DNA of 64,000 nucleotides from Pseudalkalibacillus salsuginis (GTDB lineage Bacteria; Bacillota; Bacilli; Bacillales; Fictibacillaceae). The notes below the pieces were generated by a model, which had not been told where the DNA came from, did no database searches, and worked only from the letters and a program-made list of their open reading frames with translations. The stretch is from positions 310,001 through 374,000 of the forward strand of contig NZ_JAKJHW010000002.1 of assembly GCF_021646685.1 (NCBI RefSeq). The letters are read 5' to 3'. The stretch's first letter is position 1. Each line of letters begins with the position of its first letter. Positions 35,088 through 44,058 of this stretch are shown piece after piece. A program made the position numbers and the translations under genes.

Positions 35088-36179
35088 ATGATGAAAATCC
35101 TTCTGCTTCCCTTTTTACAATTTCCATCTGGGCATCACCAGACAGCGGATGCCATAAGCGCATATCTGAAAGAGATCGACGCTTCAGTCACTATCAAAAA
35201 GGTGGACATTTTTTCCTACACCTCTCCGTTGGCGGAACAACTGACATCTTACTTCTATTTGACAGCAATCAAAAGGGCTCCCTCTTTCTACAGCCGGATT
35301 TATCAGAATAATGCATGTAGTAAAGAGGATCAACGTTTATCCTTTTATGAACTCATTTTTTTGAAAAGCATTAAAAAACTGATCAAACAAGAAAATCCGG
35401 ATATGATCATTTGCACGCATTGCCTTCCTTCCTCTTTAGTAAACCTTTTAAAGAAGGAAGGACAATTATCTGTGCCGGTGATGAATGTTTACACAGATTA
35501 TTTCATCAATTCGATATGGGGACTTGATCAAATTGATGTGCACCTCGCGCCAAGCCGTTCATCGAAACATTTTTTGATGTCTCAAGGCGTTACTCCTGAA
35601 AAAATTGCCGTAACAGGCATACCCGTCCACCCCCTCATTACCCCGAAGGTAGGCGGAACTGCCCGACAGTCCCCTCCATATCACGTATTGGTTTCGGGTG
35701 GCAACTTAGGAGTCGGAGCTATAGAAAGGATCAACTTCACTTCATTTTCAGGAAAGATCAACTACTTTGTGTTATGCGGAAAGAATGAGCAGTTATACAA
35801 ACGTATTGAGCAAATGGATCATCCTTTCCTACAACCGATTTCGTACATATCTTCAAGAGAGGAGATGAACCGCCTTTATGAACAGATGGACATTATGTTA
35901 TCGAAACCAGGTGGGGTAACGATCAGCGAATGTATCCGTAAAGGTATTCCGCTCTGTCTCCTGGACACCCTTCCAGGTCCGGAAGAACGAAATGAACAAT
36001 TTTTAATGGAAGAAAACCTGGCCATAAAGGCAAATCTGGATGAATTGGAAAACAGCCTCCTCGACTTCCTGGAAAATAGTACGGAGAGGCATAAGATCCA
36101 ACAGAGTCTCTCAAATCACTTGAAGGATCAGGATAATATCGAAACCATTTTAACGGATTCATTAAAAAAACGGCTATAA
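35088..36179 (+). CDS. MGDG-synthase/UgtP-type glycosyltransferase
   Basis: 363 residues. The N-terminal LLLPFLQFPSGHHQTADAISAYL matches the start of monogalactosyl-/processive diacylglycerol glycosyltransferases (S-G-H-x-x-A-A/D-A), and the C-terminal half has the GT28 nucleotide-sugar site SKPGGVTISECI (about 285-296) and PGPEERN(E)QFL (about 306-316). These enzymes move a sugar from a UDP-sugar to diacylglycerol at the inner membrane face. The adjacent diacylglycerol-kinase-like genes fit a lipid substrate. Cytosolic, peripheral membrane. Confidence 0.87.
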   Translation: MMKILLLPFLQFPSGHHQTADAISAYLKEIDASVTIKKVDIFSYTSPLAEQLTSYFYLTAIKRAPSFYSRIYQNNACSKEDQRLSFYELIFLKSIKKLIKQENPDMIICTHCLPSSLVNLLKKEGQLSVPVMNVYTDYFINSIWGLDQIDVHLAPSRSSKHFLMSQGVTPEKIAVTGIPVHPLITPKVGGTARQSPPYHVLVSGGNLGVGAIERINFTSFSGKINYFVLCGKNEQLYKRIEQMDHPFLQPISYISSREEMNRLYEQMDIMLSKPGGVTISECIRKGIPLCLLDTLPGPEERNEQFLMEENLAIKANLDELENSLLDFLENSTERHKIQQSLSNHLKDQDNIETILTDSLKKRL

Positions 36180-36184
36180 AATCC

Positions 36185-36210
36185 TTCAGGGGGGAGTCCC
36201 CCTGTTTTAA
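36185..36210 (+). terminator. Terminator between convergent genes
   Basis: Stem CAGGGGG (36187-36193)/CCCCCTG (36198-36204) followed by TTTT on the plus strand, ending the glycosyltransferase transcript. Confidence 0.8.
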
Positions 36211-36238
36211 TGCAAAGCTTCATAGCTATTTTCTTAGG

Positions 36239-37321
36239 TCAAGTCATTGGAACTTGCCTGATAATCTTTCCGTCAATCCGATCAAAAATATCATCCAGAT
36301 CTCGACCGGTTATCGTCAGACCATGATTTTTCAATCCGATGACAGCACGTGATGGATCCGGCGCCTTTTTGACCAGATCTGCAACGGCTTCCGCAAGTTG
36401 TAACGTCCCACACGGATAATTCACCTCAGTAGCCTCGATATCCTCCATCCATGCGTGGACATGGACAATTGCCCCTACATCTGGATGCTCCCTATAGATC
36501 ATCCAGTGTTCGATTGCGTCAACTGAAGCCCTTTTCGGCGTCACCTTTGGCGGTATGCTGATTTCCATTGTATTTTTCGTTGGATTATATCCTTTAATAT
36601 AAAGGATATCTTGTCCGATTTTTTGCATATTGGATTTGTCTATTCCGCTAGCACTCATCCAAAAATTCTTGTGATCCTGGCGACTGCTGAGGTTCCCATA
36701 ACTTAAACCACCAATTCCATACAGCTTTTTCAATTGGCGCATATCTCTTTGGGACAGATATTTTTCCAGTGGAAAAGGTGCTGGCAGCAGATCCATCTCA
36801 TCAAGTTTTTTCCCCGAATCACGCAATTTGTACGTTATTTCATTCCCTTCCCAAAAAGCGTCCCCTAAATCTTCTATGAATTCATTGTCAATGACCAATT
36901 GTGCTGTCGAAATGGGCTCTAACCGGTTGAATACTTGGTTATAGAAGTCCTGCCCATTCGAGTATTCCATTTTATAAAATCCTTGTTCAGGTGATATGAA
37001 ATACAATTCTGTAGTGTCCCCTCTGTGAAAGATATAGATCAGATGATTAGCAAGAGATCTGATTAAATATGGGTAGGCTGACTCAAATGTATTGTCGGAT
37101 CCTGAATCGACTTCAAGAATCGATATGACGAAGGTAGCTTGCGCTTTACGGCGAAAAGGTCTTGGTTTCTCAGAATCAATCCTATTGAAGACTACACGTA
37201 TTTCATTGTCGGTGTTCTCTTCAAAATGGTATCCCTTATCCGTAAAGGTTTGTTTTAACCCATCAGAAAATTCCTCAAGAAAGGCGCTTGGTTCCACTCC
37301 TGTGATTGTAAAATTTTTCAT
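36239..37321 (-). CDS. Class II aldolase/adducin-like protein with a long N-terminal domain
   Basis: 360 residues. The C-terminal ~165 residues are a class II aldolase/adducin domain: GNLSSR (209-214), metal ligands in HVHAW (287-291) and NHG (332-334). The first ~190 residues are an extra domain I do not recognise, beta-rich with RPFRRKAQATFVISILEVD. Class II aldolases cleave sugar phosphates using zinc; the extra domain and neighbours suggest a different substrate. It is followed, same strand, by nothing, and preceded 30 bases upstream by the zinc alcohol dehydrogenase, so the two are an operon. Confidence 0.75.
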   Translation of the reverse strand: MKNFTITGVEPSAFLEEFSDGLKQTFTDKGYHFEENTDNEIRVVFNRIDSEKPRPFRRKAQATFVISILEVDSGSDNTFESAYPYLIRSLANHLIYIFHRGDTTELYFISPEQGFYKMEYSNGQDFYNQVFNRLEPISTAQLVIDNEFIEDLGDAFWEGNEITYKLRDSGKKLDEMDLLPAPFPLEKYLSQRDMRQLKKLYGIGGLSYGNLSSRQDHKNFWMSASGIDKSNMQKIGQDILYIKGYNPTKNTMEISIPPKVTPKRASVDAIEHWMIYREHPDVGAIVHVHAWMEDIEATEVNYPCGTLQLAEAVADLVKKAPDPSRAVIGLKNHGLTITGRDLDDIFDRIDGKIIRQVPMT

Positions 37322-37351
37322 CTTCTGTCAACTCCTTTTCATAGATCGAAA

Positions 37352-38575
37352 TCATGGTTCAAAAACCACTTTGACTGCATCTTTTTTTCCTTTGCTTGAA
37401 ACAGCTCTTAAGGCTTTTTGATAGTTTTCCAACTGAAATCTGTGGGTAATCATTGGTGACAGATCAACCTTGCCTTCTTTTATCAATTGGATGGCCAGCT
37501 CGAAGGTCCTTAACCGCTTTCCTTGGTATGTCTCGGTACTATAGGCAAAAGTCCCTTTTATCTCCAACTCATTCAACCAGACGGTCGTCCAATCTATCCC
37601 GTCCATGATGCCCGCAAGTCCTAACAGAACGACTCTTCCGCCATTCCTGGTAAATCGTAAAGCATCATTTATGCTCTGCTGCCTGCCAACACATTCAAAT
37701 ACGATGTCCGCTCCTCCCTCAATGACCTTAGGACCGAATAAAGGAGATAGAACCGTAGCGTCGATTGCCTTTGCAAAAGCCTCATCATAACCTGATCCTG
37801 AAAGATGGATAACTTCATCAGCACCGTAATAGGTGGCCAATTCTCCCTGGAAACCATATTTGACCAGGCTGGCAATTTTACAGGGGAAGCCCAGGGCGCG
37901 GATTGCAGCAATTGTACTTAATCCAAGAACCCCTCCACCGATCACCAATACAGTATCCCCTTGCTTCGGTTGACTCCTCATCACACTGTGGATGGCACAA
38001 CTGAAAGGTTCCACCAGAACGCCGTTCAAATCATCAACTTCATCGGGAAGGCTGAAAATCTGACTTTTATGCGCCACGATACAAGGGCTCCATCCTCCAC
38101 TTGTATCCCGACAGGCACCTGTCAATAATCCCGGGGAAATTGCGCCTTCGGTCTTTCGTTCACATAAGCTGTAGTTCTGTTCCTGACAGGGTCGGCACGG
38201 TTTTTCAATCCCTCTGACTTCACAAGACAATATAGGATCCACTGCGACCCTTTGTCCCTTCTGAATCCCCTTGACATTCGAACCTATTTCAGTGACTGTT
38301 CCGACGATTTCATGACCGATCGTAAACGGAAAGGAAACATAGGGAGAAGTAGCCGGACTGTCTTTCAGAAAGATTAGATTCAAGTCGCTTCCACAAATTC
38401 CGCTATATTTGACTTCAACTCTCAACCAATCATCATTCGGTAATTCTTTCCGGTGGTGGTCTGTGTACTGTAAGCATGAGAATCGCGGATCCCAATAAGC
38501 TTTTGTTAAAAAACGTCCGGCCACTTTTGAGAATATGTATCTTGATTTACTGAAATTGAACTGAATCGCTTTCAT
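37352..38575 (-). CDS. Zinc-dependent medium-chain alcohol dehydrogenase
   Basis: 407 residues. Catalytic zinc ligands in GICGSDLN (Cys, about 60) and GHEIVG (His/Glu, about 87-88). The structural zinc lobe has four cysteines in CEVRGIEKPCRPCQEQNYSLC. The Rossmann motif is VLVIGGGVLG (about 209-218). The family oxidises alcohols with NAD(P). The C-terminal ~90 residues are of usual type. It forms a pair with the aldolase-like gene and is divergent from the diacylglycerol-kinase-like genes. Substrate unknown. Confidence 0.9.
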   Translation of the reverse strand: MKAIQFNFSKSRYIFSKVAGRFLTKAYWDPRFSCLQYTDHHRKELPNDDWLRVEVKYSGICGSDLNLIFLKDSPATSPYVSFPFTIGHEIVGTVTEIGSNVKGIQKGQRVAVDPILSCEVRGIEKPCRPCQEQNYSLCERKTEGAISPGLLTGACRDTSGGWSPCIVAHKSQIFSLPDEVDDLNGVLVEPFSCAIHSVMRSQPKQGDTVLVIGGGVLGLSTIAAIRALGFPCKIASLVKYGFQGELATYYGADEVIHLSGSGYDEAFAKAIDATVLSPLFGPKVIEGGADIVFECVGRQQSINDALRFTRNGGRVVLLGLAGIMDGIDWTTVWLNELEIKGTFAYSTETYQGKRLRTFELAIQLIKEGKVDLSPMITHRFQLENYQKALRAVSSKGKKDAVKVVFEP

Positions 38576-38716
38576 ACCTCAATCTCCCTTCTATTTGGAT
38601 AATATATCCAACATTGAAATGGTTATTCATCTCATATTCATAAACAATCTGAGGACTAATTTGGCGGGATCTGGAGAAATTAATATTGATTGATAAATCC
38701 AAAAGAGGGCTTTACA

Positions 38717-39613
38717 ATGTCAAAAGTTAAAAAAGCAACAATCATCTATAACCCTGGATGCGGAAAAAGAAAAAATCATAAACATGTACCAAAATTGATC
38801 GAGCACCTTTCAGATCTTGGATTTGACCTGGACATCCATACAATTGAACATTTTGATCAAGTGGAAGGTTCCATCACTGATGCATGTAAACGAAAAGTGC
38901 ACTCTATCTTCATCTTAGGAGGCGATGGAACAGTCAACAGATGTATCCAGTCCATTTCGGTTGAAGGATACAGGCCGAATATCGGCATCATCCCGGTTGG
39001 CACCAGCAATGAATTCGCGAAGTACTTAGGAATGCCCACCAAACTTCTTGATATCATCCCTCTCGTTGATCAACAAACGATCAAACCGATCGATATCGGA
39101 AAAATCGGAAACCACTACTTTGGGAATATCGCTGCTGCAGGCTGGTTGACTGACATCACATATAACACGTCCCCAACCCTCAAATCATGGCTTGGTGAAT
39201 TGGCTTATTGTCTTTCCTTTCTAAGAACCTATCTATTCACAAAACAAACATCCAATATATCGATTACTCTTTCGCAAACCGACGTTTTACAGGATCTCTC
39301 ACTATTCCTGATCATGAATGGAAATGCTTTAGGACCATTTGAACGTTTAATTGATACTGCAAATCGTGAGGATGGTCATTTTCATTTATTAGCCTTGCGA
39401 AATCAAGAAAAAATCAGACTGTTTTTTACATTGTTATCCAAAATGATTCATTTACCTCATAAGGTCACATCCTTTGAGTATCAATCGGTACGTTCCGTGG
39501 AATTCTCATTTTCAGAAATCATGCCTTTCAACCTGGATGGTGAACAAGTCTACCTCAATAACTTCAGCTTTGAGGTATTGCCATCGCACCTAAATGTCTA
39601 TACTTCAAAATAA
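38717..39613 (+). CDS. Diacylglycerol/lipid kinase family protein (first copy)
   Basis: 298 residues from ATG 38717, with GAGGG upstream. The YegS/BmrU/DgkB fold: ATIIYNPGCGKRKNHK at the N-terminus, FILGGDGTVNRC (the GGDGT motif, about 68-72), IIPVGTSNEFAK, and a C-terminal ... FNLDGEQVYL. Such kinases phosphorylate diacylglycerol, sphingoid or related lipids with ATP. It is followed 30 bases later by a second copy of the family, so they are probably co-transcribed. Confidence 0.88.
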   Translation: MSKVKKATIIYNPGCGKRKNHKHVPKLIEHLSDLGFDLDIHTIEHFDQVEGSITDACKRKVHSIFILGGDGTVNRCIQSISVEGYRPNIGIIPVGTSNEFAKYLGMPTKLLDIIPLVDQQTIKPIDIGKIGNHYFGNIAAAGWLTDITYNTSPTLKSWLGELAYCLSFLRTYLFTKQTSNISITLSQTDVLQDLSLFLIMNGNALGPFERLIDTANREDGHFHLLALRNQEKIRLFFTLLSKMIHLPHKVTSFEYQSVRSVEFSFSEIMPFNLDGEQVYLNNFSFEVLPSHLNVYTSK

Positions 39614-39643
39614 CCAGACAATTTTGGAAGAACGGGTGATCAT

Positions 39644-40546
39644 ATGTATGGCTTTATCGTCAATAAGTATTCTGGAAATGGTAGGGGAGCTAAAATATGG
39701 GAAAAGGTGGAGCTGATTCTGAAAGAACGACAAATCCCTTATTGCTATAGGGTTACTCGACAAAAAGGGCATGGTACCCAGCTGGCTTATGACCTGTTGA
39801 ATGAAAATAATCCGAAAGTGATTGTGGCAGTTGGCGGTGATGGCACTGTCAATGAAGTGCTCAATGCATTGGTCGGTACCAATGTCCCTTTGGGTATTTT
39901 GCCAACAGGGTCTGGAAATGATCTTTGCAGGGAGATGAACATCCCGTTGAATTGGAGAATGGCACTTAATCATGTGTTAAAAGGGAAAATAAAAGCAATT
40001 GACGTTGGAGAGATATTGAAACATAATGATGAGTCTCGGTTTTACTCTACTGTAGCCGGGATCGGATTTGATGGACAGGTAGCCTTAGCAACGAATGAGT
40101 CAAAATATAAGGGCATTATGAATACTTTACGGATGGGGAAAGTCAGTTATGTACTGAGTGTATTAAATGTGTTAAGGGGTTACACTCCTTCGAACCTTAC
40201 ATTAACGATAGATGGCGAGAGTAAAACGTTCCCGAATGTTTGGCTTGTGGCGGTTGCAAATTCGAGTTTTTATGGTGGGGGTATGAGAATATCACCTGCG
40301 GCCAAACCAGATGATGGATGGCTGGATGTATGCATCGTTTCCAATCTGAAGAGATGGGAACTTCTAAAGTTGTTTCCACAAGTTTATAAGGGTGACCATA
40401 TCGATTACCATTGTGTTGAAACATTTCGTTGTAAAGAAGTCCAAGTCGAATCTGAGGTTCCTTCTATCGTACACGCAGATGGTGAAATCCTGGGAAAGAC
40501 CCCTTTGACCATCCGGAACAGACAAAAAAGTCTCTACATTGTTTGA
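39644..40546 (+). CDS. Diacylglycerol/lipid kinase family protein (second copy)
   Basis: 300 residues. AVGGDGTVNEVLNAL (about 65-79), LPTGSGNDLCREM (about 86-98), VAGIGFDGQVA (about 135-145) and PSIVHADGEI at the end are typical of the YegS/DgkB family. This copy looks closer to the ordinary diacylglycerol kinase than the first, which has GTSNEFA in place of GSGNDL. Acts at the membrane on a lipid acceptor with ATP. Confidence 0.9.
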   Translation: MYGFIVNKYSGNGRGAKIWEKVELILKERQIPYCYRVTRQKGHGTQLAYDLLNENNPKVIVAVGGDGTVNEVLNALVGTNVPLGILPTGSGNDLCREMNIPLNWRMALNHVLKGKIKAIDVGEILKHNDESRFYSTVAGIGFDGQVALATNESKYKGIMNTLRMGKVSYVLSVLNVLRGYTPSNLTLTIDGESKTFPNVWLVAVANSSFYGGGMRISPAAKPDDGWLDVCIVSNLKRWELLKLFPQVYKGDHIDYHCVETFRCKEVQVESEVPSIVHADGEILGKTPLTIRNRQKSLYIV

Positions 40547-40564
40547 AAACGTTGCATTTACAAC

Positions 40565-40666
40565 TTACTTTTTGAGTTTGTAAAACAACTCGTCATACTC
40601 AAATTCATATAAGGCCATGACTGTTTTTTTAAATTTATCCAGCAGACCATCGAAAAAAAGTTGCAA
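40565..40666 (-). CDS. Candidate 33-residue protein
   Basis: Minus-strand frame from TTG 40666, preceded by GGGGGCGG, encoding a charged helical peptide (ends LYEFEYDELFYKLKK). There is no homologue I recognise. It could be a small accessory protein or chance. Confidence 0.35.
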   Translation of the reverse strand: MQLFFDGLLDKFKKTVMALYEFEYDELFYKLKK

Positions 40667-40701
40667 GCACACCGCCCCCTTTAGAAAATCATAAAACGCT
40701 T

Positions 40702-40842
40702 TTATTTCTTTTCAATATCTTGAATAGGAATTGAAAAGCTCCTGACCATCGCATCGATTGTAAATCGTTCTCTATAACGATAGAAAGTAAACAACGATAA
40801 TCCTAAGGCCGCGATTGTAAAGGTTTTTGTTCCAAATTTCAT
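40702..40842 (-). CDS. Small single-helix membrane protein (46 residues)
   Basis: ATG 40842 has GGTGGGGTA upstream. The sequence starts MKFGTKTFTIAALGLSLFTF (one membrane helix) and ends RSFSIPIQDIEKK, a basic-then-amphipathic tail. It lies between the second lipid kinase and the phosphatase-like gene on the opposite strand. Function unknown. Confidence 0.5.
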   Translation of the reverse strand: MKFGTKTFTIAALGLSLFTFYRYRERFTIDAMVRSFSIPIQDIEKK

Positions 40843-41139
40843 TCTTTACCCCACCATATTGTTTTTTCTCTTATAGTGTGAAGTTTTGATTTATAAAATA
40901 TGTAAAGATGAATGAATTCCAATAATCACCATATGAAACCAAAGAAACACTTCCAATAGCAGTATTCCATCCTTATACCTACTCCACCAATATTTCGTTT
41001 ATCATAAATATCCTTAAAGAAACCATAACAATGCAATGTTTGTGAAATCGAATAAAAAGTAAAAATAACGAAAGGATAATAAAACAACAATTCGAGTAAA
41101 CGCTTCAATCATTGAAAGAGTTCAAACATAGCGGGGGCA

Positions 41140-42714
41140 ATGATGAAAAAATACACATTCTTACTATTGTTTCTGGTCTTAAGCTCAATGATTTTTGTAG
41201 CGATTATCCTTGACTCCAATGAAAAGGATGGCTTGCTGCAAACAAGTGAACAATCAGGTCGGAAAAAGGTTGTACTGATCATCATCGATTCAATGACCTC
41301 TGAACTTTTACATAAAGGTTTTGCTGATAATGACTTTCCGGCTCTAAAGTTTCTTGCCTCGAATGGTAGACTTTATGAAGACCTGGTAGCTGCTTTCCCT
41401 TCCATGTCAGTCACTATAGAAAGTACGATTTTGACAGGTGAGATGCCAGATGCACATAAAATTCCAGGTTTAACGTGGTATTCGGCCGAGAAGGATCGAT
41501 TGGTCGATTATGGCACCTCATTTGAAGTGATGAGGAAAAGAGGGGTACAAAACGTATTGGCTGATACGCTTCATAACCTGAATAATGAACATTTAAGCAA
41601 AGATGTGACAACGGTCTTTGAGAACTTACAACAACAGGGTGTATCAACAGGTTCAGTCAATACGTTAGTGTATCGAGGCAGTGCAGATCACGAACTGAAA
41701 GTACCCTACCCTATCAGCAAGTTCACAAACTCTCCCAGATCCTATAAGACAAAAGGTCCGGATGTATTGGCTTTTGGTAAATTGTCAGCTCCAGAGCTGG
41801 ATAAGAATTTACCTGACTCCATTTTTCAAAAGTTCGGAATCACGGATCATTATTCAGCAGAAGTTGTAAAAGCATTGATAAAGCAACAAAGGCTCCCAGA
41901 TTTTTCAATGGTTTATTTTCCTGATTTTGATAAAGAAGCGCATAAAAACGGTCCACTATATAAAGAAGGTCTCCAAAAAGCTGACAATTATCTTGGTGAG
42001 ATTTTAAGTGCTTCTGGAAGTTGGGAGAAAGCGATGAAGGATTATATTTTCATTGTCATTGGTGATCACGGACAAACCGAAACAGTTAAAGACAAAGATG
42101 AACTGACCATTGATTTGGAACGGTTATATAAAAAATATACAATTGCTCCTTTTGGAGGCAAGGTAAGCAAAGGTGATATCGCATTCGGGAATAACCACAG
42201 AATGACGTATGTCTACTCAGTCAAGAATCATGATCCATTATCCGAGTTAGCGGAAACAGGGATAAAAGATAAGCGAATAGCTTTTGGAGCATGGGTGGAA
42301 AATGGATGGGTCAATGTCATCAGTCCCGATGAACAAGGAGTGTTTCGATATAAGGCTGGCGGTGAATGGAAGGATGAATACGCTCAATCATGGTCTTTGG
42401 AGGGAAACCCGGATATTTTATCGTTACAAGTAAAGCCGCAAGGTACGATTGGATACGGTGATTATCCAGATGTGCTTAATCAGTTGGAAAGCGCGCTTCA
42501 TAGTCATGATGAACCTGTTTTGATATTAACTGCCAAACCAGGCTATTCTTTTTTCTCTGAGACCGCTCCCATTCATCCTGATGGTGGGGAACATGGCGGA
42601 ATTCATAAAGATGATACATTAGCAGCTATGATCATAACTGGAACAGACAAAGAGCCAAGGTTTCGTCGAATGGTTGATCTGAAAGAATATATCCTCTCTC
42701 TTTTTGCAGAATGA
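41140..42714 (+). CDS. Alkaline-phosphatase-superfamily membrane-anchored hydrolase
   Basis: 524 residues with an N-terminal anchor (about 5-24). The type I phosphodiesterase/nucleotide pyrophosphatase pattern: first metal Asp in LIIIDSM (about 50), the candidate nucleophile in FPSMSVTIEST (about 87-97), YFPDFDKEAHKNG (about 265-277) and VIGDHGQTE (about 306-314), and GGEHGGIHKDD near the C-terminus. It should hydrolyse a phosphodiester or phosphate outside the cell. Placement after two lipid-kinase-like genes fits a phospholipid or polyprenyl-phosphate substrate, but that is inference. The gene has its own start with GCGGGGG upstream. Confidence 0.85.
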   Translation: MMKKYTFLLLFLVLSSMIFVAIILDSNEKDGLLQTSEQSGRKKVVLIIIDSMTSELLHKGFADNDFPALKFLASNGRLYEDLVAAFPSMSVTIESTILTGEMPDAHKIPGLTWYSAEKDRLVDYGTSFEVMRKRGVQNVLADTLHNLNNEHLSKDVTTVFENLQQQGVSTGSVNTLVYRGSADHELKVPYPISKFTNSPRSYKTKGPDVLAFGKLSAPELDKNLPDSIFQKFGITDHYSAEVVKALIKQQRLPDFSMVYFPDFDKEAHKNGPLYKEGLQKADNYLGEILSASGSWEKAMKDYIFIVIGDHGQTETVKDKDELTIDLERLYKKYTIAPFGGKVSKGDIAFGNNHRMTYVYSVKNHDPLSELAETGIKDKRIAFGAWVENGWVNVISPDEQGVFRYKAGGEWKDEYAQSWSLEGNPDILSLQVKPQGTIGYGDYPDVLNQLESALHSHDEPVLILTAKPGYSFFSETAPIHPDGGEHGGIHKDDTLAAMIITGTDKEPRFRRMVDLKEYILSLFAE

Positions 42715-42726
42715 GAAAAGCTGATT

Positions 42727-42775
42727 AAGAAAAGCGCAAACGCCCTGATCAACTCTGCTATGTCGGTTAGCTACA
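42727..42775. repeat. Dispersed repeat, family B, partial copy
   Basis: AAGAAAAGCGCAAACGCCCT followed by diverged sequence; matches the left end of the copies at 30969 and 54236. Truncated. Confidence 0.5.
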
Positions 42776-42802
42776 TCGCTGAATAGTTATACTTTTTTAA
42801 CG

Positions 42803-42846
42803 TAAAAAAAAGCAAGTGACTTCGTAAAGAAATCACTTGCTTTCTC
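42803..42846. terminator. Bidirectional terminator between phosphatase-like gene and argD
   Basis: Stem AGCAAGTGA (42811-42819)/TCACTTGCT (42833-42841), with A-run before and TTTC after, working for argD on the minus strand and the phosphatase gene on the plus strand. Confidence 0.88.
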
Positions 42847-42870
42847 CTGTATATAACGGCACTTAGGCCC

Positions 42871-44058
42871 TTATGATTCAACAAAAATCTCCTTCATTAC
42901 CCCTATGAAATAATCGATCTCTTCTTTTGAGGTGGTCAATGGCGGTAAAATCCGGACCACATTCGGGCCAGCTACCAGTATGAGTACGTTTTTCTCTCGC
43001 GCTTTCTCTACAATCGAGATCGCCTTACCACTAATCTCCATTCCTATAAGCAAGCCTTTTCCACGTACTTCCTTCACTTCCTTACACTCCGCCTTCAACT
43101 TTTCCAGCTGATCCTTCAGATACTGTCCGAGGATGAACGCATCGTTGATGACATCACTCGAAACGAGGTGGTTCACTGTCGCAAACCCGGCTGAGGACGC
43201 CAGCGGGTTTCCTCCGAAAGTACTTCCGTGGGTTCCAGGTCCGAACGCTTCAGCTACTTTCGCTTTTGCAATCACCGCACCAATCGGAAAACCGGAGCCG
43301 AGTCCTTTAGCAACCGATATGACATCCGGGTCGATTCCATACTGTTCGTAGGCAAACAACGTCCCAGTCCGGCCCATGCCTGTCTGGATCTCATCCACCA
43401 TCAACAGGATGTCGTTCGCTTTGCATATGTCCTCAAGCTGCTGGATCCACTCCACATCGGCTGGATTCACGCCTCCTTCTCCTTGGACGAGTTCGACTAA
43501 AACGGCACACGTTTTATCGGAAGAAAGCTTATTCAGCGCCTCCACATCATTGTAAGGGAGATGGCGGAATCCTTGAAGCAATGGTGCAAAACCGTCCTGA
43601 AGCTTGGATTGGCCTGTTGCAGATAATGTCGCAATCGTACGCCCATGGAACGATTGGTTGAATGCTACGATTTCGAAAACTTCCTCACCACCCTTCGCCA
43701 CACTCGCGTAACGTCTCGCCAGTTTGATCGCTGCCTCGTTCGCCTCTGCACCACTATTGCAGAAGAAGACCTGATCACCGCAGCTATTCTTGACCAACAG
43801 CTCGGCCAACGCCTCCTGTTCAGGTATATGATAAAGATTCGAGCAATGCCATAGCTTCTCCAATTGCACATCCACGTGTTCTTTCACCACATCCGGAAGG
43901 TGTCCCAGATTGCACGTGGCGATACCCGATGTGAAATCCAGGTATTTGGTCCCCTCCTGATCCCAGACATAGCTCCCTTTTCCTTTTTCAAGTGTAATTG
44001 GAAACCGGTTGTATGTTTTCATCAGGGGAGACTGTTCTATGAGTAGTTCAGTGGACAT
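42871..44058 (-). CDS. argD: Acetylornithine aminotransferase
   Basis: 395 residues from ATG 44058 (GAGGAGG upstream), overlapping the end of argB by 11 bases. PLP-dependent class III transaminase: GAEANEAAIKLAR (about 106-118), LMVDEIQTGMGRTG, and the PLP Lys in ISVAKGLGSGFP (about 245). It makes N-acetylornithine from N-acetylglutamate semialdehyde and glutamate. Last gene of the argCJBD operon. Confidence 0.97.
   Translation of the reverse strand: MSTELLIEQSPLMKTYNRFPITLEKGKGSYVWDQEGTKYLDFTSGIATCNLGHLPDVVKEHVDVQLEKLWHCSNLYHIPEQEALAELLVKNSCGDQVFFCNSGAEANEAAIKLARRYASVAKGGEEVFEIVAFNQSFHGRTIATLSATGQSKLQDGFAPLLQGFRHLPYNDVEALNKLSSDKTCAVLVELVQGEGGVNPADVEWIQQLEDICKANDILLMVDEIQTGMGRTGTLFAYEQYGIDPDVISVAKGLGSGFPIGAVIAKAKVAEAFGPGTHGSTFGGNPLASSAGFATVNHLVSSDVINDAFILGQYLKDQLEKLKAECKEVKEVRGKGLLIGMEISGKAISIVEKAREKNVLILVAGPNVVRILPPLTTSKEEIDYFIGVMKEIFVES

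Noticed and set aside
40926-41108. Minus-strand 60-residue hydrophobic frame
   Set aside because: TTG start without a ribosome site and a competing frame in the same strand; not supported, although a hydrophobic stretch is present.
35088-42714. Idea that the lipid-type genes form a defence or secondary-metabolite system
   Set aside because: No nuclease, toxin, NRPS/PKS or transporter signature lies inside the cluster; a metabolic role explains the families better.
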